Origin: an uncultured Prevotellaceae bacterium
GTDB taxonomy: Bacteria > Bacteroidota > Bacteroidia > Bacteroidales > Bacteroidaceae
Assembly: GCA_947169115.1 (NCBI GenBank)
Contig: CAMVOK010000012.1
Span: 1 to 64,000, forward strand
Direction of reading: 5' to 3'
DNA: 64,000 nt
Within the stretch, counting starts at the first letter, position 1. Every line of letters begins with the position of its first letter. Shown piece by piece: positions 17,601 through 26,960 of this stretch. The notes beneath the pieces are model-generated. The model saw nothing but the letters and a program-made list of their open reading frames with translations, did not search any database and was not told where the DNA came from. A program made the position numbers and the translations under genes.

Positions 17601-20600
17601 TGTCGAAGATATAAAACACTTCCTGCAAGCTACTGAAATTACAGGGCTCCGTTGCCGTAAAGACAGTGTCAGGAACACTCACGCTGTCGTTAACCGTAAT
17701 GGCGGCTGTCATACGACGATCCTCCGTCAGTCCCAGTTCCAGAGTCTGCTTGTCCTCGCCATGATACAACACGGTCATTGGTTTACCGTTGTCGTCTGGT
17801 TTGAGCATTACATCTACTGTAAACGACTTACCCTCCAAATTACGAGTTGCCTGTGAGAAGGCTAAATCATTACCATTGAAACGGAGAGACGTAGAGAGTG
17901 AAATATTGCTCGAGTTGGTCTGACCTATTACCTCGAAGTTGTTCACGGGTGAAAGGTAGTTTCCGGCAATGGGCTCTGAGAACCGAAGCATGATGTCCTC
18001 ACCAATGTCCAGAATACCATCGACGGGCTGAGGCGTACCGAAGAGTTGCGGACACCGCGTGTCCTTGATACCCTTCAGTATATTGCTGGAGTTGGTCAGG
18101 TAACCGCTGCCATGACGACAGTAGTTGACGGCACGCAGGTCGTAGTACTGCTCAATGGGGTCTTTCTCCCCGTAGAAGGCAGCATCGATGTATCCGTCGT
18201 GCTCCATCAGCTTGCGCTCGCCGCTTGCCAGTTCCATCAGAGCCTTGCCCTCATCGTCGTTGCGATAGTACGAGCAGATGTTCACCCAGTCCTTATCACC
18301 CTGAGTGGAGAGCTTGTACTGCAGTTCGATGTGGTCGAAGTTGCGGAAGTTCACGTCGAAGCCATCGATATGGACAGGCAGATAGTATGCCTTACGATCG
18401 TCGTCATAAGCCGATTCGGTGTTCACTACCCACTTGTCGCCGGGCTTCGAAATGTTAACCTTGCCGGCAGAGGGAACAAAGTGAGCCGAGATGGTGACCG
18501 TCTCGATGTGTTCTACATCATCCTCGTCCATCAAGGATATGGCTATGTCCTCATAGTCATATCCTGCTCCGGCATACACCTCCACCTGTTTCTCGATGAT
18601 GGTGTTCGGTTCGAGCCAGAGGTCAATGCCTGAACCCGTAAGCGGACAGCCGTCGATGAGCACCTTAGCGCCCTTAGGATTAAACTCGTCTTCGAGATAG
18701 TATTTCAGTTCCTTCGTCACACGCAGCGGCAGTTCACTCTCGTTGGTCATGTAGATGGTGAAGCGTGCCGGTTCGCCGTAAGGCACGTTAGATACGCTGG
18801 GTTCCTTCGCCCAGATGCGCAGTTTGTTAATCTGTAAGGTCTTCTGGTCGAGCACCATACCCGGGTTGTAGAAGATGGTGCGACGCTCGTCCTCCCAAGG
18901 CGAAGCTGTAGCACCGCCAAGCGTGCGGAAGACGAAGTTGCGGAAGCGCGGCACAGTCTGCAACGAGTTGATGTAACTGGTTGTGTTGCTGCTACCCTTC
19001 TTACCATTGTAGATATCCTTCAGGTTATCCTCAACATGTTGATAGAAGTAACCCATATCGCCGACCTTGTAAATCTTCTTCAGACTGTCAGTACTGAGTT
19101 CCCTCACGCGATACAGAGCCACGTTCAGGTTCGACTTGCGCGAGCAGGCCAATGTGAAGCCTGTTTCCTTTGTGAATGTGCTATCAATACCATTCATGTA
19201 GTTGAAGTCGAAACCGAACAAGGGGGTGATATTCAGTGACAGACGCGTACCAAGAACCTGGAAATCGACTCGGGTGATTTCATCTTCATCATCATTATAA
19301 GATCTATGTACTCTGTCGGTTGTTGCATCACTACCTGTTTTATAAGAGTAGCCATCTTCGCCCGTGATGTTAGCCGTAGAGGGCAGTCTCCAATAGCGAT
19401 GCTGCTCTTTGCCAGTACTGAACGACTCGCTGTAGTCAATACTGCTGGCTCCATCGAAGTCATAGTTCTTGACAAAGTCTGTTGCCTCCAGCTTTTCCTT
19501 TTCGTTGGCAGCAATAAATCCTGCCCATGTCTTAATCTGGTTGTTCAGAGCCTGAATGGAGTCGGTCCATACATCCGGCTCATTCTTGGGCTTGAAAGAC
19601 TTGTACTGGTCTGAAAGCGAATATAGTGGATTCTCTATGGATACCTTGCTGACATAGACAGGCCGTTTCAGGTTGTCGGCCAATGCCTGAGCGTATGTAT
19701 CAGTGGTTGTGGAATCCATCAGCAGGGCATTGCGGGTGCGGATGAGTTGCGGGATGAGTTCGTCCAACAAATAAGACTGCGAATGTACAAATGTGGAATT
19801 TACCTTCGTGTAGAACTGCATCACCTCGTCGCGAATGAGATAGACGGAATCTTTCTTCATATCGTCCCAACCGCTTGCCAGCACCTTGGCAGTACCTGTG
19901 ACATTGTAAGTGTGTCCGTTTACATCTATCTGGCCGCCGATACCGGGTTTCAGACGCTGGAGAGCCTTGCTGTTCACCGTACGTACAGCGATGGCATCCT
20001 CCACGATGACATTGTCAGTCATACCGATATAGAGGTCGGAATTGGCACCAACCTCGCGTTCGCTGTCGCTGGTGGAAATTCTATCCGTCGTCGTAAATTC
20101 GTAGTTGCAGGTCCAGTCATTGTAATATGCCGTAGCGGCATCCCAGCTAAGCGTTCCATAGTTATCGCTGGAATTGATGGTTCCAGCCATTGTGCCACCA
20201 GCTGTGCCACCCCAGAACCCTTCGTAGTATTCGTTACCGGCACCTACTCCGAGTTGGATGTTTATACCCATCTGCACAGTATAGTCGCAACTATAGCTAT
20301 AGCTGAATGATGTACCCTTCTCGATGTAAGCCGAACTGTTGGCACCTGGTGGGTCGCGCAGGATATCCACAAGATGGGTATTCGTGCCTGCGACGATGCG
20401 CTTACCCTGTGGTTTGGCCTGCACAGCCATGATGTATGCCTCGATGGGTTGTATGTCGTAGTAGCTGCCGTCGTAGAGAAGGGTCATCTTCATCTTACGC
20501 AGAGCCATATCATTATCAAGGGTGAAGGTGGTATTTTGCGGTGTGAAGACGTATGTTGCCTGACCCACGCTGTCGAGTTCCACCTCGTCGGTCACATCCG

Positions 20601-23600
20601 TACCTATCAGGCCGTTGCTGACATAGACCGTTCCACCGTCAAGCTGCACCACATCCAGTTCGCCCAGTTCCTCGTTGTTTCTACGGTATTCCTCGCGTGC
20701 CGAAAGTATCATCGGCACAGAGATTCCTCCCATGAAGACGGGGTAGCCCATGCTATAGTGAGGATTGTCATCCTTGTCCTTGTACCACAGAGTGATAGTA
20801 TCGCGCACACCGGCATTGTCCTGCGAGGTGTATTGCTTGATGCCATAGTAACGGTCCTGCGTTCCGTTGAACTGCCAGATGTCGAGCGTGGGTTGCGAGT
20901 GATAAATGCGCGTATAGGTGGCGGTATCACCGTCGGCATAGTCATTCAGGTCCAGCGTCTCGCTCACCATTCCCGACTGGAACAGTGTGGGATAACCCTT
21001 GGCATAGATTTCCGTCACCTTATATTTTACAGGATACATGGGCACGCTGTATTCACCCGTCTTCTCGTCGGGATGAATCACGATGCGGTGCCTGTAGGCA
21101 TCCACACGGGTGGTATCAGTCTTGCCGTGGGCGTATTCCTCGTGACGCTCCGTTACGGAAGCATTCAACTGGTCACGAACAATCCACGAAGTATTGTCGC
21201 CCTCGAGCTGCATGACGATAGTCAGGGAGTCGCCCAGATTGTTTCTCGACAAGGACTCGCCCAATGGCAGCAGACCTTGGTCGTTACCACCGACTACCCT
21301 ACCCTGCAGGTTCACCTTCGTCTGGTCCCACAGATAGATTTCGCTGATGCTCTTCACCCAGTTGTGTTTTGTTGAGTCGGGCGTTGCATCGGGATCGATG
21401 TAAAAACCTTGGTCCTTGAAAACGTGTCCGTCCTTCACCACCTGAATGCGGTGGCTGCCCTGCGGTATGCTAACCTCGAAGGCACCCTGATTATCGGTGG
21501 TAACGGGCTTTCCGTTGGAGTTCACCACCTTAACTCCGTCGCGCAGGAAGCTAACTCCCGATACTGGGATACTGCTGCCTTCGTAGAGCACGTAGCCCGA
21601 GAAGAGGTAGTAGTTGGTCTGCGTGAAGATAATGTTGGTTTGCAGATTGATATCTTCGTCGAAGCTGATGAGCTGTGGGTCGAACGAAGCCACACGGGTG
21701 GAGTCACTGACGGTGAGCGTGTACTCGCCGAACTTCTGATATACGAGGCCTCCGATTTCGAAGTAACCCGTACTGTCGGTCTTGCAGCTCAGCACTTGGG
21801 CATCCTTGATGTTTCCAACGGGCTCTGCCGTAACGGTGTAGCCGGGCAGACCGATGCCGTTGGCCAGACGCACGTAGCCGCGCACCATACCTGTCGGACA
21901 GCAGCCAGCCTCTTTCTGAGCACGACTGACGTTGTTGCCCTCACACTGGGTCACGCCCTCAACGACATAGATGTAGTTGTGCTGTGGACGCACGTTGCGG
22001 TCGATGTATGCCATCTGTGAATAGTTCTCCTCCAGCACCACCACCTCGTCGGGGTTCACCTTTTCGTAGCGTAGGATGCGGAAGTAGTCGGCCTGTCCCC
22101 GCGTCGTCTTCCACGTCAGGGAAACGGCATTCTGCAAGGTGTCGGCCTTGATTTCTCCCATCACCACATTATTGTCGAACTTATAGATGGCCTGTTCGCC
22201 CGTTTCCGTCTTCACAGCGGTAAAGCCCGCCTCGTAGGAAAGTGGCAAAGTCGATTCGCCACGCTCTATGGACATAATGAAATTGTGGTCCACACAGGCC
22301 GTCTTCAGGTCGAGGTTCAGCTTGCCAGCCTTACGCTCGTCGTCGGTCAATTCGCGGCGTTCGGTGTAGCGCACCTCGTTGTCAACGCTCTTCTCTATGT
22401 TGAGCACCACCTTGGCACGATTGTCCCAGATGAGGTTCTTCAACTGACTGTCCGTCGAATAGGTCAAAACGGGAAGTACCGTAGCACCTATCACCTCCCA
22501 CTGGGCACCCAGAGCCTGAGCAATCTCGCTGGCAGTCATGTCGATAGTCTTGCTGCACTCGCCCCAGTTGTTTGAGTTGTAGTTGTTCGTGCCGCCAAAG
22601 CACTGAACACTACCCGTGATTTTGTAGTTTGCACCTGCATGGTTGACGTTTATGTAGGTTCCCTGTTCCAGACAGTTCCGTACATCAGTATCGGCACCAG
22701 AGTCCTGCCAACCCACGAAGGCTCCGGCGTATGTGTTGTCCATATTATCCCTTTGGGGTATATTGATGGCTGTAAGTGTACCATCGAAGAGGCAGTTTTG
22801 CACAACTATCGTGGCACTGCCCCCATGTCCTACGATACCGCCCAAGTGAGACTGGTTGTTATTGTAGCCCGTGCCTTTGACGTTGGTGGAAACGTGACAG
22901 TTCTCAATCTTAAGATTTGTTACATATTTACCAATACCACCCACCAGACCAGCAGAGTGTATTCCACCCACGACAGTACCCACAACATGCAGGTTACGGA
23001 TTGTCGTGTAGTCGGTGACGAAGCGGAAGGGCGCCCAACTTCCATAATATGTAAGTTCATACGACTCTTCTTGGTCCATATCCACCGTAAGCGTGTGTCC
23101 GTTGCCGTCGAAAATTCCCCGATACGTACTTTCCTCAAGTTGGCCGACGGGCTTTGTAATGGTAAAGTCGGCTGCCATCACGGCATTGATGTCCTTCTTT
23201 CCCTTGGACTCTTCCACCAGTTTACAGAATTGGTTCCAGTCCGTAGAGTCGCGCAGCACGAGGCGGTTCTGACCGTCGTATTCTACTTTATTGTAGGCAA
23301 TTGCTCCAGTTGTCATTATGGGCACGACATCCGTACCATCCACCTTCCACTGGTCTCCCAGGGCCTTTGCCAGTTCATCGGGCGTCATGCCGGCAGCCGA
23401 AGTTCCCTGAGCCGTGCCATACTTCTGGGTATAGTAGTTGCTCGACGACACTCCCTCATAAGCTCCGCAGAAGGTGTAGCAGGATTCAGAAGCGGTACGT
23501 ATTTCCTTCGGAGCAAACAGGCAATGCTCCATATTGAGCTTGTTTTTAAAGGCATTGCACACAAGCCCACAATTCGAATAGCTCTTCTCTCCGATAAAGC

Positions 23601-25383
23601 TGCCGTCGAAGAGACAGTTCTGAAGGGTGATTTGATTTGAACTTAATGTTATACCCGTGAATCCTGCAATGAGGGTTTGACCTTGCACAGAAGTTTTGAT
23701 AATCACGGACGAACGGCAATTCTGTAAGGTAACTGCGCCAAAGACATAGCCAACGAATCCTGAATTGCTCCCGCTTTCATTCGTAATGTTACCTGTTACA
23801 TGCAAGTTCTTGACGGTGACATCCTTGACAAAGCGGAATGGCGATGCATAATTCACTGTATAGTTTATTTTCAGCGTGTGTCCATTGCCGTCGAAGGTAC
23901 CGCTATAAGGCTTATCCTGTTCATTTCCCACCCGGACTTGACTGTCACCGAGGTCTATGTCGTTGGCCATCACGGCATTAAGGCTTGTCAGTCCTCCGTT
24001 CACCAAAGCGGCAAACTCCTCCCAGTCCTTCCTGTCGCGCAAGATGAAGCGCCCATCCTTGTCATACTTCTGTGGTGGAGCACCTATGCTGAAATCCAAC
24101 TTTACTGGGTGAGCATTATCGTTCCAAGTGCCGTTCCGACTGGCATAGGCATCGCCTACGGCAGGCAGAGCCATAGTGGCAGGCAGTCTTACGGAGGCGT
24201 AACCGCTCTTGGCACTCCAGTTCCAAAGGGCTGTGATGCCACGACGCACACGATAATAGACATCCTCTCCCTGGAAACCAGCCAGGAACTTATCATCCTC
24301 GAAGGAGAAGGTTGAGGTCTTCTCGTCGTATTGCATCTGTCCCACCGTCTGCCACAGATTGTTCGTGGGGTCACCCGACGTATTGCGCTGAATCTCCCAA
24401 GTGTCCGACTTCGAAATCTCGCTCCATATAGAGTTGTTCACACCCCAACTGATCATCACATTACCGTTCCCCTGCATGGTAGCCGACAAGTGTTTCGGGT
24501 GGTGCATAATGGGCAGGTCAACCTTGCCGGACTGGGTGGTCTGCGTCTTTTTCTCGCTGTCCACGTAAACGGCTTCAATATAGAAGTCCTTAATGCATGT
24601 CTCGGCAGGCATCCACACAAAGCCCGATGTCTCCGGTTCGAGCTCGACACTCTTGCTGGTTCCCGTCTTTCCGTGCACCTCTGTGTAATGGGCCGTTATC
24701 GACTTCAGCTCGTTGGCTGCAATCATGTAGGGAACCATTATCTGGTTAGGTCGTCCTGCATCGTAACTGATAACAGCGTCCATCACCATGGGTTTCTGCA
24801 ATGGCGGCGCAGAAGGTATGGTCATGGAAGTGGCATCAATGGCTATCCATTCATTGGCCTCCGCAGCACGTGGTCCGTTGCCATTGTGATGGATACCCCA
24901 CGAGATGGTCACCTTCTTGCCTCGGTACTTGTTGGGGATGTCCCACAGCACATTCACGATGGCATAGTCCTGATTGTCCAAACAGGGGCATAGTTCGTTT
25001 CCCAAGCTGTTGGTCACCTTCACACTGCTGTAACCGCGGTCGCGATACAGCGTCATGTCCCCATCCACACCCTTTTTGCAATAGATGCGTGGCAAATAAT
25101 CGCCGCTGCTGATATTCTGCTGCGACTCGTAGTAGAACAGGGTCTCCTTGTCGCCACCCTCTATCTGGATGTACACAGTACCCGACACAATCCAGCAGTC
25201 GTAGTCGTCCTTGTCGTAGAGCGGCATCTTCATCCTCAGCTTGTCAGTACCCTCCAACATGGCGGTGTAACGCCAGGTATCCACGAGGTAACAGTCACGT
25301 GCCGAAGCCCGATTACTCCACCCTAACAACAAAAATAACATAGCCATCCATACGGCCTTTTTCACGAGAGATATTGTTTTCAT
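14635..25383 (-). CDS. Giant secreted multidomain protein with GLUG-like, CarboxypepD_reg and LamG-like domains
   Basis: 3,582 residues in one frame. The signal peptide is in MKTISLVKKAVWMAMLFLLLG; an ATG at 25494 lies upstream of the promoter at 25420 and is rejected. In order: an Fn3-like region (about 290-420); two blocks with 'FDGNGHTL' and Gly-rich GLUG-like repeats (about 480-700 and 740-960); CarboxypepD_reg-like Ig folds (about 1165-1320); a long region with carbohydrate- or adhesin-like strands; two LamG/concanavalin-like domains (about 2530-2680 and 2730-2880); and a tail 'GWYTLSGIRLNKRPTKQGVYIY', the type IX-like secretion signal. It is probably a cell-surface adhesin or glycan-binding protein. 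No catalytic motif was recognised. Confidence 0.85.
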   Translation of the reverse strand: MKTISLVKKAVWMAMLFLLLGWSNRASARDCYLVDTWRYTAMLEGTDKLRMKMPLYDKDDYDCWIVSGTVYIQIEGGDKETLFYYESQQNISSGDYLPRIYCKKGVDGDMTLYRDRGYSSVKVTNSLGNELCPCLDNQDYAIVNVLWDIPNKYRGKKVTISWGIHHNGNGPRAAEANEWIAIDATSMTIPSAPPLQKPMVMDAVISYDAGRPNQIMVPYMIAANELKSITAHYTEVHGKTGTSKSVELEPETSGFVWMPAETCIKDFYIEAVYVDSEKKTQTTQSGKVDLPIMHHPKHLSATMQGNGNVMISWGVNNSIWSEISKSDTWEIQRNTSGDPTNNLWQTVGQMQYDEKTSTFSFEDDKFLAGFQGEDVYYRVRRGITALWNWSAKSGYASVRLPATMALPAVGDAYASRNGTWNDNAHPVKLDFSIGAPPQKYDKDGRFILRDRKDWEEFAALVNGGLTSLNAVMANDIDLGDSQVRVGNEQDKPYSGTFDGNGHTLKINYTVNYASPFRFVKDVTVKNLHVTGNITNESGSNSGFVGYVFGAVTLQNCRSSVIIKTSVQGQTLIAGFTGITLSSNQITLQNCLFDGSFIGEKSYSNCGLVCNAFKNKLNMEHCLFAPKEIRTASESCYTFCGAYEGVSSSNYYTQKYGTAQGTSAAGMTPDELAKALGDQWKVDGTDVVPIMTTGAIAYNKVEYDGQNRLVLRDSTDWNQFCKLVEESKGKKDINAVMAADFTITKPVGQLEESTYRGIFDGNGHTLTVDMDQEESYELTYYGSWAPFRFVTDYTTIRNLHVVGTVVGGIHSAGLVGGIGKYVTNLKIENCHVSTNVKGTGYNNNQSHLGGIVGHGGSATIVVQNCLFDGTLTAINIPQRDNMDNTYAGAFVGWQDSGADTDVRNCLEQGTYINVNHAGANYKITGSVQCFGGTNNYNSNNWGECSKTIDMTASEIAQALGAQWEVIGATVLPVLTYSTDSQLKNLIWDNRAKVVLNIEKSVDNEVRYTERRELTDDERKAGKLNLDLKTACVDHNFIMSIERGESTLPLSYEAGFTAVKTETGEQAIYKFDNNVVMGEIKADTLQNAVSLTWKTTRGQADYFRILRYEKVNPDEVVVLEENYSQMAYIDRNVRPQHNYIYVVEGVTQCEGNNVSRAQKEAGCCPTGMVRGYVRLANGIGLPGYTVTAEPVGNIKDAQVLSCKTDSTGYFEIGGLVYQKFGEYTLTVSDSTRVASFDPQLISFDEDINLQTNIIFTQTNYYLFSGYVLYEGSSIPVSGVSFLRDGVKVVNSNGKPVTTDNQGAFEVSIPQGSHRIQVVKDGHVFKDQGFYIDPDATPDSTKHNWVKSISEIYLWDQTKVNLQGRVVGGNDQGLLPLGESLSRNNLGDSLTIVMQLEGDNTSWIVRDQLNASVTERHEEYAHGKTDTTRVDAYRHRIVIHPDEKTGEYSVPMYPVKYKVTEIYAKGYPTLFQSGMVSETLDLNDYADGDTATYTRIYHSQPTLDIWQFNGTQDRYYGIKQYTSQDNAGVRDTITLWYKDKDDNPHYSMGYPVFMGGISVPMILSAREEYRRNNEELGELDVVQLDGGTVYVSNGLIGTDVTDEVELDSVGQATYVFTPQNTTFTLDNDMALRKMKMTLLYDGSYYDIQPIEAYIMAVQAKPQGKRIVAGTNTHLVDILRDPPGANSSAYIEKGTSFSYSYSCDYTVQMGINIQLGVGAGNEYYEGFWGGTAGGTMAGTINSSDNYGTLSWDAATAYYNDWTCNYEFTTTDRISTSDSEREVGANSDLYIGMTDNVIVEDAIAVRTVNSKALQRLKPGIGGQIDVNGHTYNVTGTAKVLASGWDDMKKDSVYLIRDEVMQFYTKVNSTFVHSQSYLLDELIPQLIRTRNALLMDSTTTDTYAQALADNLKRPVYVSKVSIENPLYSLSDQYKSFKPKNEPDVWTDSIQALNNQIKTWAGFIAANEKEKLEATDFVKNYDFDGASSIDYSESFSTGKEQHRYWRLPSTANITGEDGYSYKTGSDATTDRVHRSYNDDEDEITRVDFQVLGTRLSLNITPLFGFDFNYMNGIDSTFTKETGFTLACSRKSNLNVALYRVRELSTDSLKKIYKVGDMGYFYQHVEDNLKDIYNGKKGSSNTTSYINSLQTVPRFRNFVFRTLGGATASPWEDERRTIFYNPGMVLDQKTLQINKLRIWAKEPSVSNVPYGEPARFTIYMTNESELPLRVTKELKYYLEDEFNPKGAKVLIDGCPLTGSGIDLWLEPNTIIEKQVEVYAGAGYDYEDIAISLMDEDDVEHIETVTISAHFVPSAGKVNISKPGDKWVVNTESAYDDDRKAYYLPVHIDGFDVNFRNFDHIELQYKLSTQGDKDWVNICSYYRNDDEGKALMELASGERKLMEHDGYIDAAFYGEKDPIEQYYDLRAVNYCRHGSGYLTNSSNILKGIKDTRCPQLFGTPQPVDGILDIGEDIMLRFSEPIAGNYLSPVNNFEVIGQTNSSNISLSTSLRFNGNDLAFSQATRNLEGKSFTVDVMLKPDDNGKPMTVLYHGEDKQTLELGLTEDRRMTAAITVNDSVSVPDTVFTATEPCNFSSLQEVFYIFDTDLEKKQTTIRFYDGTAKVGEFIYPDIYSGYGSLILGSNVLDSMEVTRNYEGEMLEFRLWNRALTTYEMNNYRQKCLTGYELGLLDNYPLNEGSGNYSYNRAPGGSDLWLLGTSWKMPSGIGMKLDGKKGFRLNSRQFNRYAHQDYTLMFWFRTIDEVGTLLANGRAKDELGYGNHFRFGIENGLFELSLGGQFVSTTKYVSDGQWHHAALTVNRSRNVGSLYIDQKLTNTFAVDTIGGISGNHLAAGATYLDNETIEAPITGNIDEICMMEMALSNNGIKSYASNTPSGKEMGLLAYLNFSESQRQSDNDLRLMPSGVSLKRYKDTTTGEYTSQRDTIVSAADMERCFDRILFAPMHDSQQMENIKFSYVADGNNLLINLDVPEPSIEKTNVYIIVKEVADLQGNLMASPAMMDLYVYRNALRWNDKHLHLQTKYGEEYTFIATLKNLSGRSRRYTLEGLPLWMTASETSSSVGALDEETITFTVSPYTNIGNYEEVISLVGEDGMTEPLPISLKVRGTKPDWAVDDELLKANISMNIVGQVKLDDDVENDSEDMLAVFNEDHRLLGVTHLETKTEDGTNQGLAYLNVYNPDYGATGLHFEFFDASTGIIHTVMADRNITFKNDTIIGSATEPVIFVTNNEVVQAIQLKKGWNWVSFNVEPNPGTVKKLLNNATKWKVDDTLEAEWSDGTFNLLSYKALPNPDDPNNPTFAWDCADSIVSVNPYKMYRFYSMDDKVGYIIGTIFYDAITVKMGWNRIGYISSLNLPIGTAMAEYAELGSVGDIIKSQSEFAVLTTDAMGNRSWKGTLQYMRVGEGYMLKHNGDKEVSFWYPIYLGSSRYGGVGKKNAPLMQNTSGTSMTVVAVADGISTEAGDRLSAWRGAELCGVAEADEEGVFYLNIGDCEMATSNNLSFTLERGEEVIATSDHGQMFYAPNAALGTPDEPTAINFLNTAASSGDGWYTLSGIRLNKRPTKQGVYIYNNEKVTIK

Positions 25384-25419
25384 GGTTTCGTTTTTAACGA
25401 TTTTAATTAAAATTAAAGG

Positions 25420-25427
25420 CAAATGTA
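25420..25427 (-). promoter_or_regulatory. -7 promoter box for the giant secreted protein gene
   Basis: The minus strand reads TACATTTG, giving a start near 25413 and a leader of about 30 nt. This supports the ATG at 25383. Confidence 0.5.
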
Positions 25428-25527
25428 CGTTTACTCGCACACATACGCAAGAAACGTCTTGCTTTTTTCCAATATCTCGATGAAAAAAAAGCAAAAAAGT
25501 AATATTTCTTGACCGAAAGGTCTAGTT

Positions 25528-26133
25528 TTACAGGGCGTTCTGTTGTTCGAAAAGGGTGTGGTAGTTCTGATGCATCTGTGCCACGAGTTCTTCTATGGAA
25601 ATACTGCGCAATTGGGCAACTTCGGCATAGAGTTCTGTGATGGGATGCTGAGTGTCGTCGTCAGTTTCCAGAAGAAGTCGGTCGAGGGGACAGGTAATCA
25701 GGGCTTCGGTGTTGAAACGGGAACCGAAACTGAAGTAAAAGTTGTGGAAAAGAAGTTGCTGGAGTTGTTGAGCATTGCCGCGATAGCCGTGCCATATCCA
25801 TGGTTGTTGGGCATGGAGTTCCTTGCGAATAGCAAGAATGTCGTCGATGGCGCGCACGCAATGCAGAAAGAGGGGCAATTGGAGTTGTTCGCTGAGTTTA
25901 ACTTCCTCGCGGAATACTTCCAATTGCAGGGAATATGGTGTGGAGCAGATACGGTCGAGACCGCTTTCACCAATGGCTAAGATGGGGTGGTCACAATGGA
26001 ATTGCGACGTACAAGACAAGGTGGAATCCTCAAGATGCCACGGATGTCGTCCACGGGTGTCAATACCATCCTGGATAACACGCTCACCTCTCAGCGAGGG
26101 ATGGTGAGTATGGAAGTCAAGGAACTGGGTCAT
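25528..26133 (-). CDS. TatD-family metal-dependent hydrolase
   Basis: This 201-residue protein is shorter than classical TatD (about 260) but has its metal-binding signatures: [10 protein letters not shown] at the start, [18 protein letters not shown], and a C-terminal LLLETDDD. TatD enzymes are metal-dependent nucleases/phosphoesterases of the amidohydrolase fold. The strand order is preserved, so this is a compact Bacteroidota variant rather than a broken gene. A GTG 12 bp upstream (26145) could be used instead of the ATG at 26133. Its start overlaps the end of yidD, and it is the last gene of the metK-to-tatD run. Confidence 0.85.
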   Translation of the reverse strand: MTQFLDFHTHHPSLRGERVIQDGIDTRGRHPWHLEDSTLSCTSQFHCDHPILAIGESGLDRICSTPYSLQLEVFREEVKLSEQLQLPLFLHCVRAIDDILAIRKELHAQQPWIWHGYRGNAQQLQQLLFHNFYFSFGSRFNTEALITCPLDRLLLETDDDTQHPITELYAEVAQLRSISIEELVAQMHQNYHTLFEQQNAL

Positions 26134-26452
26134 AGCCACTTCCACCCCAAGGATGGCAACGGAGAATACGACGGATTGCTAAATAGAGTCCCTTGATGGG
26201 GCCATGTTTCTGTATGGCTTCAACAGCATATTGGCTACACGTGGGCGTAAAGCGGCACGAGGGCGGTGTCAATGGGGATATGAAACGTTGGTAAAAACGT
26301 ATGGGAGCAATAAGAAGGTGAGAAAGGGGGAGGGTGAGAAGGTGAGAGGGTGAGGGGGTGAGAAGGTGAGAGGGTGAGAGAGTGAGAAGGTGAGAAAACA
26401 ATGCTGGTAGTTTTCTGATTATATCATAATATTTTCTTGCGTTCTTTCCCAT
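26117..26452 (-). CDS. yidD: Membrane protein insertion efficiency factor YidD
   Basis: YidD is a small protein that assists YidC-dependent insertion of membrane proteins. The conserved core is at residues 50-111: [31 protein letters not shown] (residues continuous in the protein), [17 protein letters not shown] and [10 protein letters not shown]. The usual family start lies about ten residues before PIRFYQRF. Here that region is instead encoded by a GAGGGTGAGAAGGTGA-type tract, producing three SHLLT(L/P)-like repeats, so the ATG at 26452 gives a 49-residue N-terminal extension. The true start may be an internal non-ATG codon. It follows rnpA, as in most bacteria. Confidence 0.88.
   Translation of the reverse strand: MGKNARKYYDIIRKLPALFSHLLTLSPSHLLTPSPSHLLTLPLSHLLIAPIRFYQRFISPLTPPSCRFTPTCSQYAVEAIQKHGPIKGLYLAIRRILRCHPWGGSGYDPVP
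26312..26397. repeat. Tandem GAGAAGGTGAGAGGGT-type tract within yidD
   Basis: About 86 bp of imperfect 8-bp units (GTGAGAGG/GTGAGAAG) lie inside the yidD frame. A second tract of the complementary sequence lies at 26473-26526, so the two form a long inverted pair around yidD's 5' end. Confidence 0.8.
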
Positions 26453-26472
26453 CTTCTCACTTTTTATTACTT

Positions 26473-26526
26473 TCCTTCTCCCTTTCTCGCCTTCTCACTC
26501 TCTCACCCTCTCACCTTCTCACTCTC
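26473..26526. repeat. Tandem CTCACCTTCTCACCCT-type tract overlapping the rnpA 3' end
   Basis: The complement of the tract at 26312-26397. It overlaps the last codons of rnpA, which therefore end VGESEKVRG instead of the usual family end. Confidence 0.8.
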
Positions 26527-26898
26527 CCCCACCCTTTGCAGTAGATTCTTTACTTTGCTTTCTATGGTGGCAAAGTCAGAGAGTTCGTCGCTCATCCAAA
26601 TGAAAGCCATGTCTATGCGTTCATTTTCGTCCAGTTGATCGAGTAATATGTGCTTGTTCAGCCGGTAGGCTTCTCGTATCAGTCGTTTGATGCGGTTACG
26701 ATTGACAGCGTGTTTGAATCGGCGTTTGGACACAGATATGAGCAGTTGCACGTTTTCTCCCTCTCTGTTGTTGGGAGCAAAAACAACTCGCAGGGGGTAG
26801 GCCGTAATCGATCGGCTACCTCCTGCAAATAATGCTTCTATGCGTTTTTTACTACAAAGTCGCTCTTGTTTTTGGAAGGTGTGTCTCTCTGGTTCCAA
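26503..26898 (-). CDS. rnpA: Ribonuclease P protein component
   Basis: RnpA is the protein subunit of RNase P, which trims tRNA 5' leaders. The 131-residue protein contains the RNR motif KRRFKHAVNRNRIKRLIREAYR at residues 58-79 and the N-terminal FTFQK-like segment HTFQKQERLCSKKRIEALF. The C-terminal residues GESEKVRG come from an intergenic-type repeat that has run into the gene, moving the stop. Neighbours are hemD upstream and yidD downstream. Confidence 0.95.
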   Translation of the reverse strand: MEPERHTFQKQERLCSKKRIEALFAGGSRSITAYPLRVVFAPNNREGENVQLLISVSKRRFKHAVNRNRIKRLIREAYRLNKHILLDQLDENERIDMAFIWMSDELSDFATIESKVKNLLQRVGESEKVRG

Positions 26899-26960
26899 TG
26901 ATTCCCTCCCTACTCTCTAAACCCCTAAACTTCTAAACTTCTAAACTTCTAATCCTCCAA

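Noticed and set aside
20374..23640. Long plus-strand open frames of more than 300 codons (20374-21375 and 22639-23640) opposite the giant gene
   Set aside because: They are antisense to a continuous 3,582-codon frame with clear protein domains, and their translations lack recognisable motifs.
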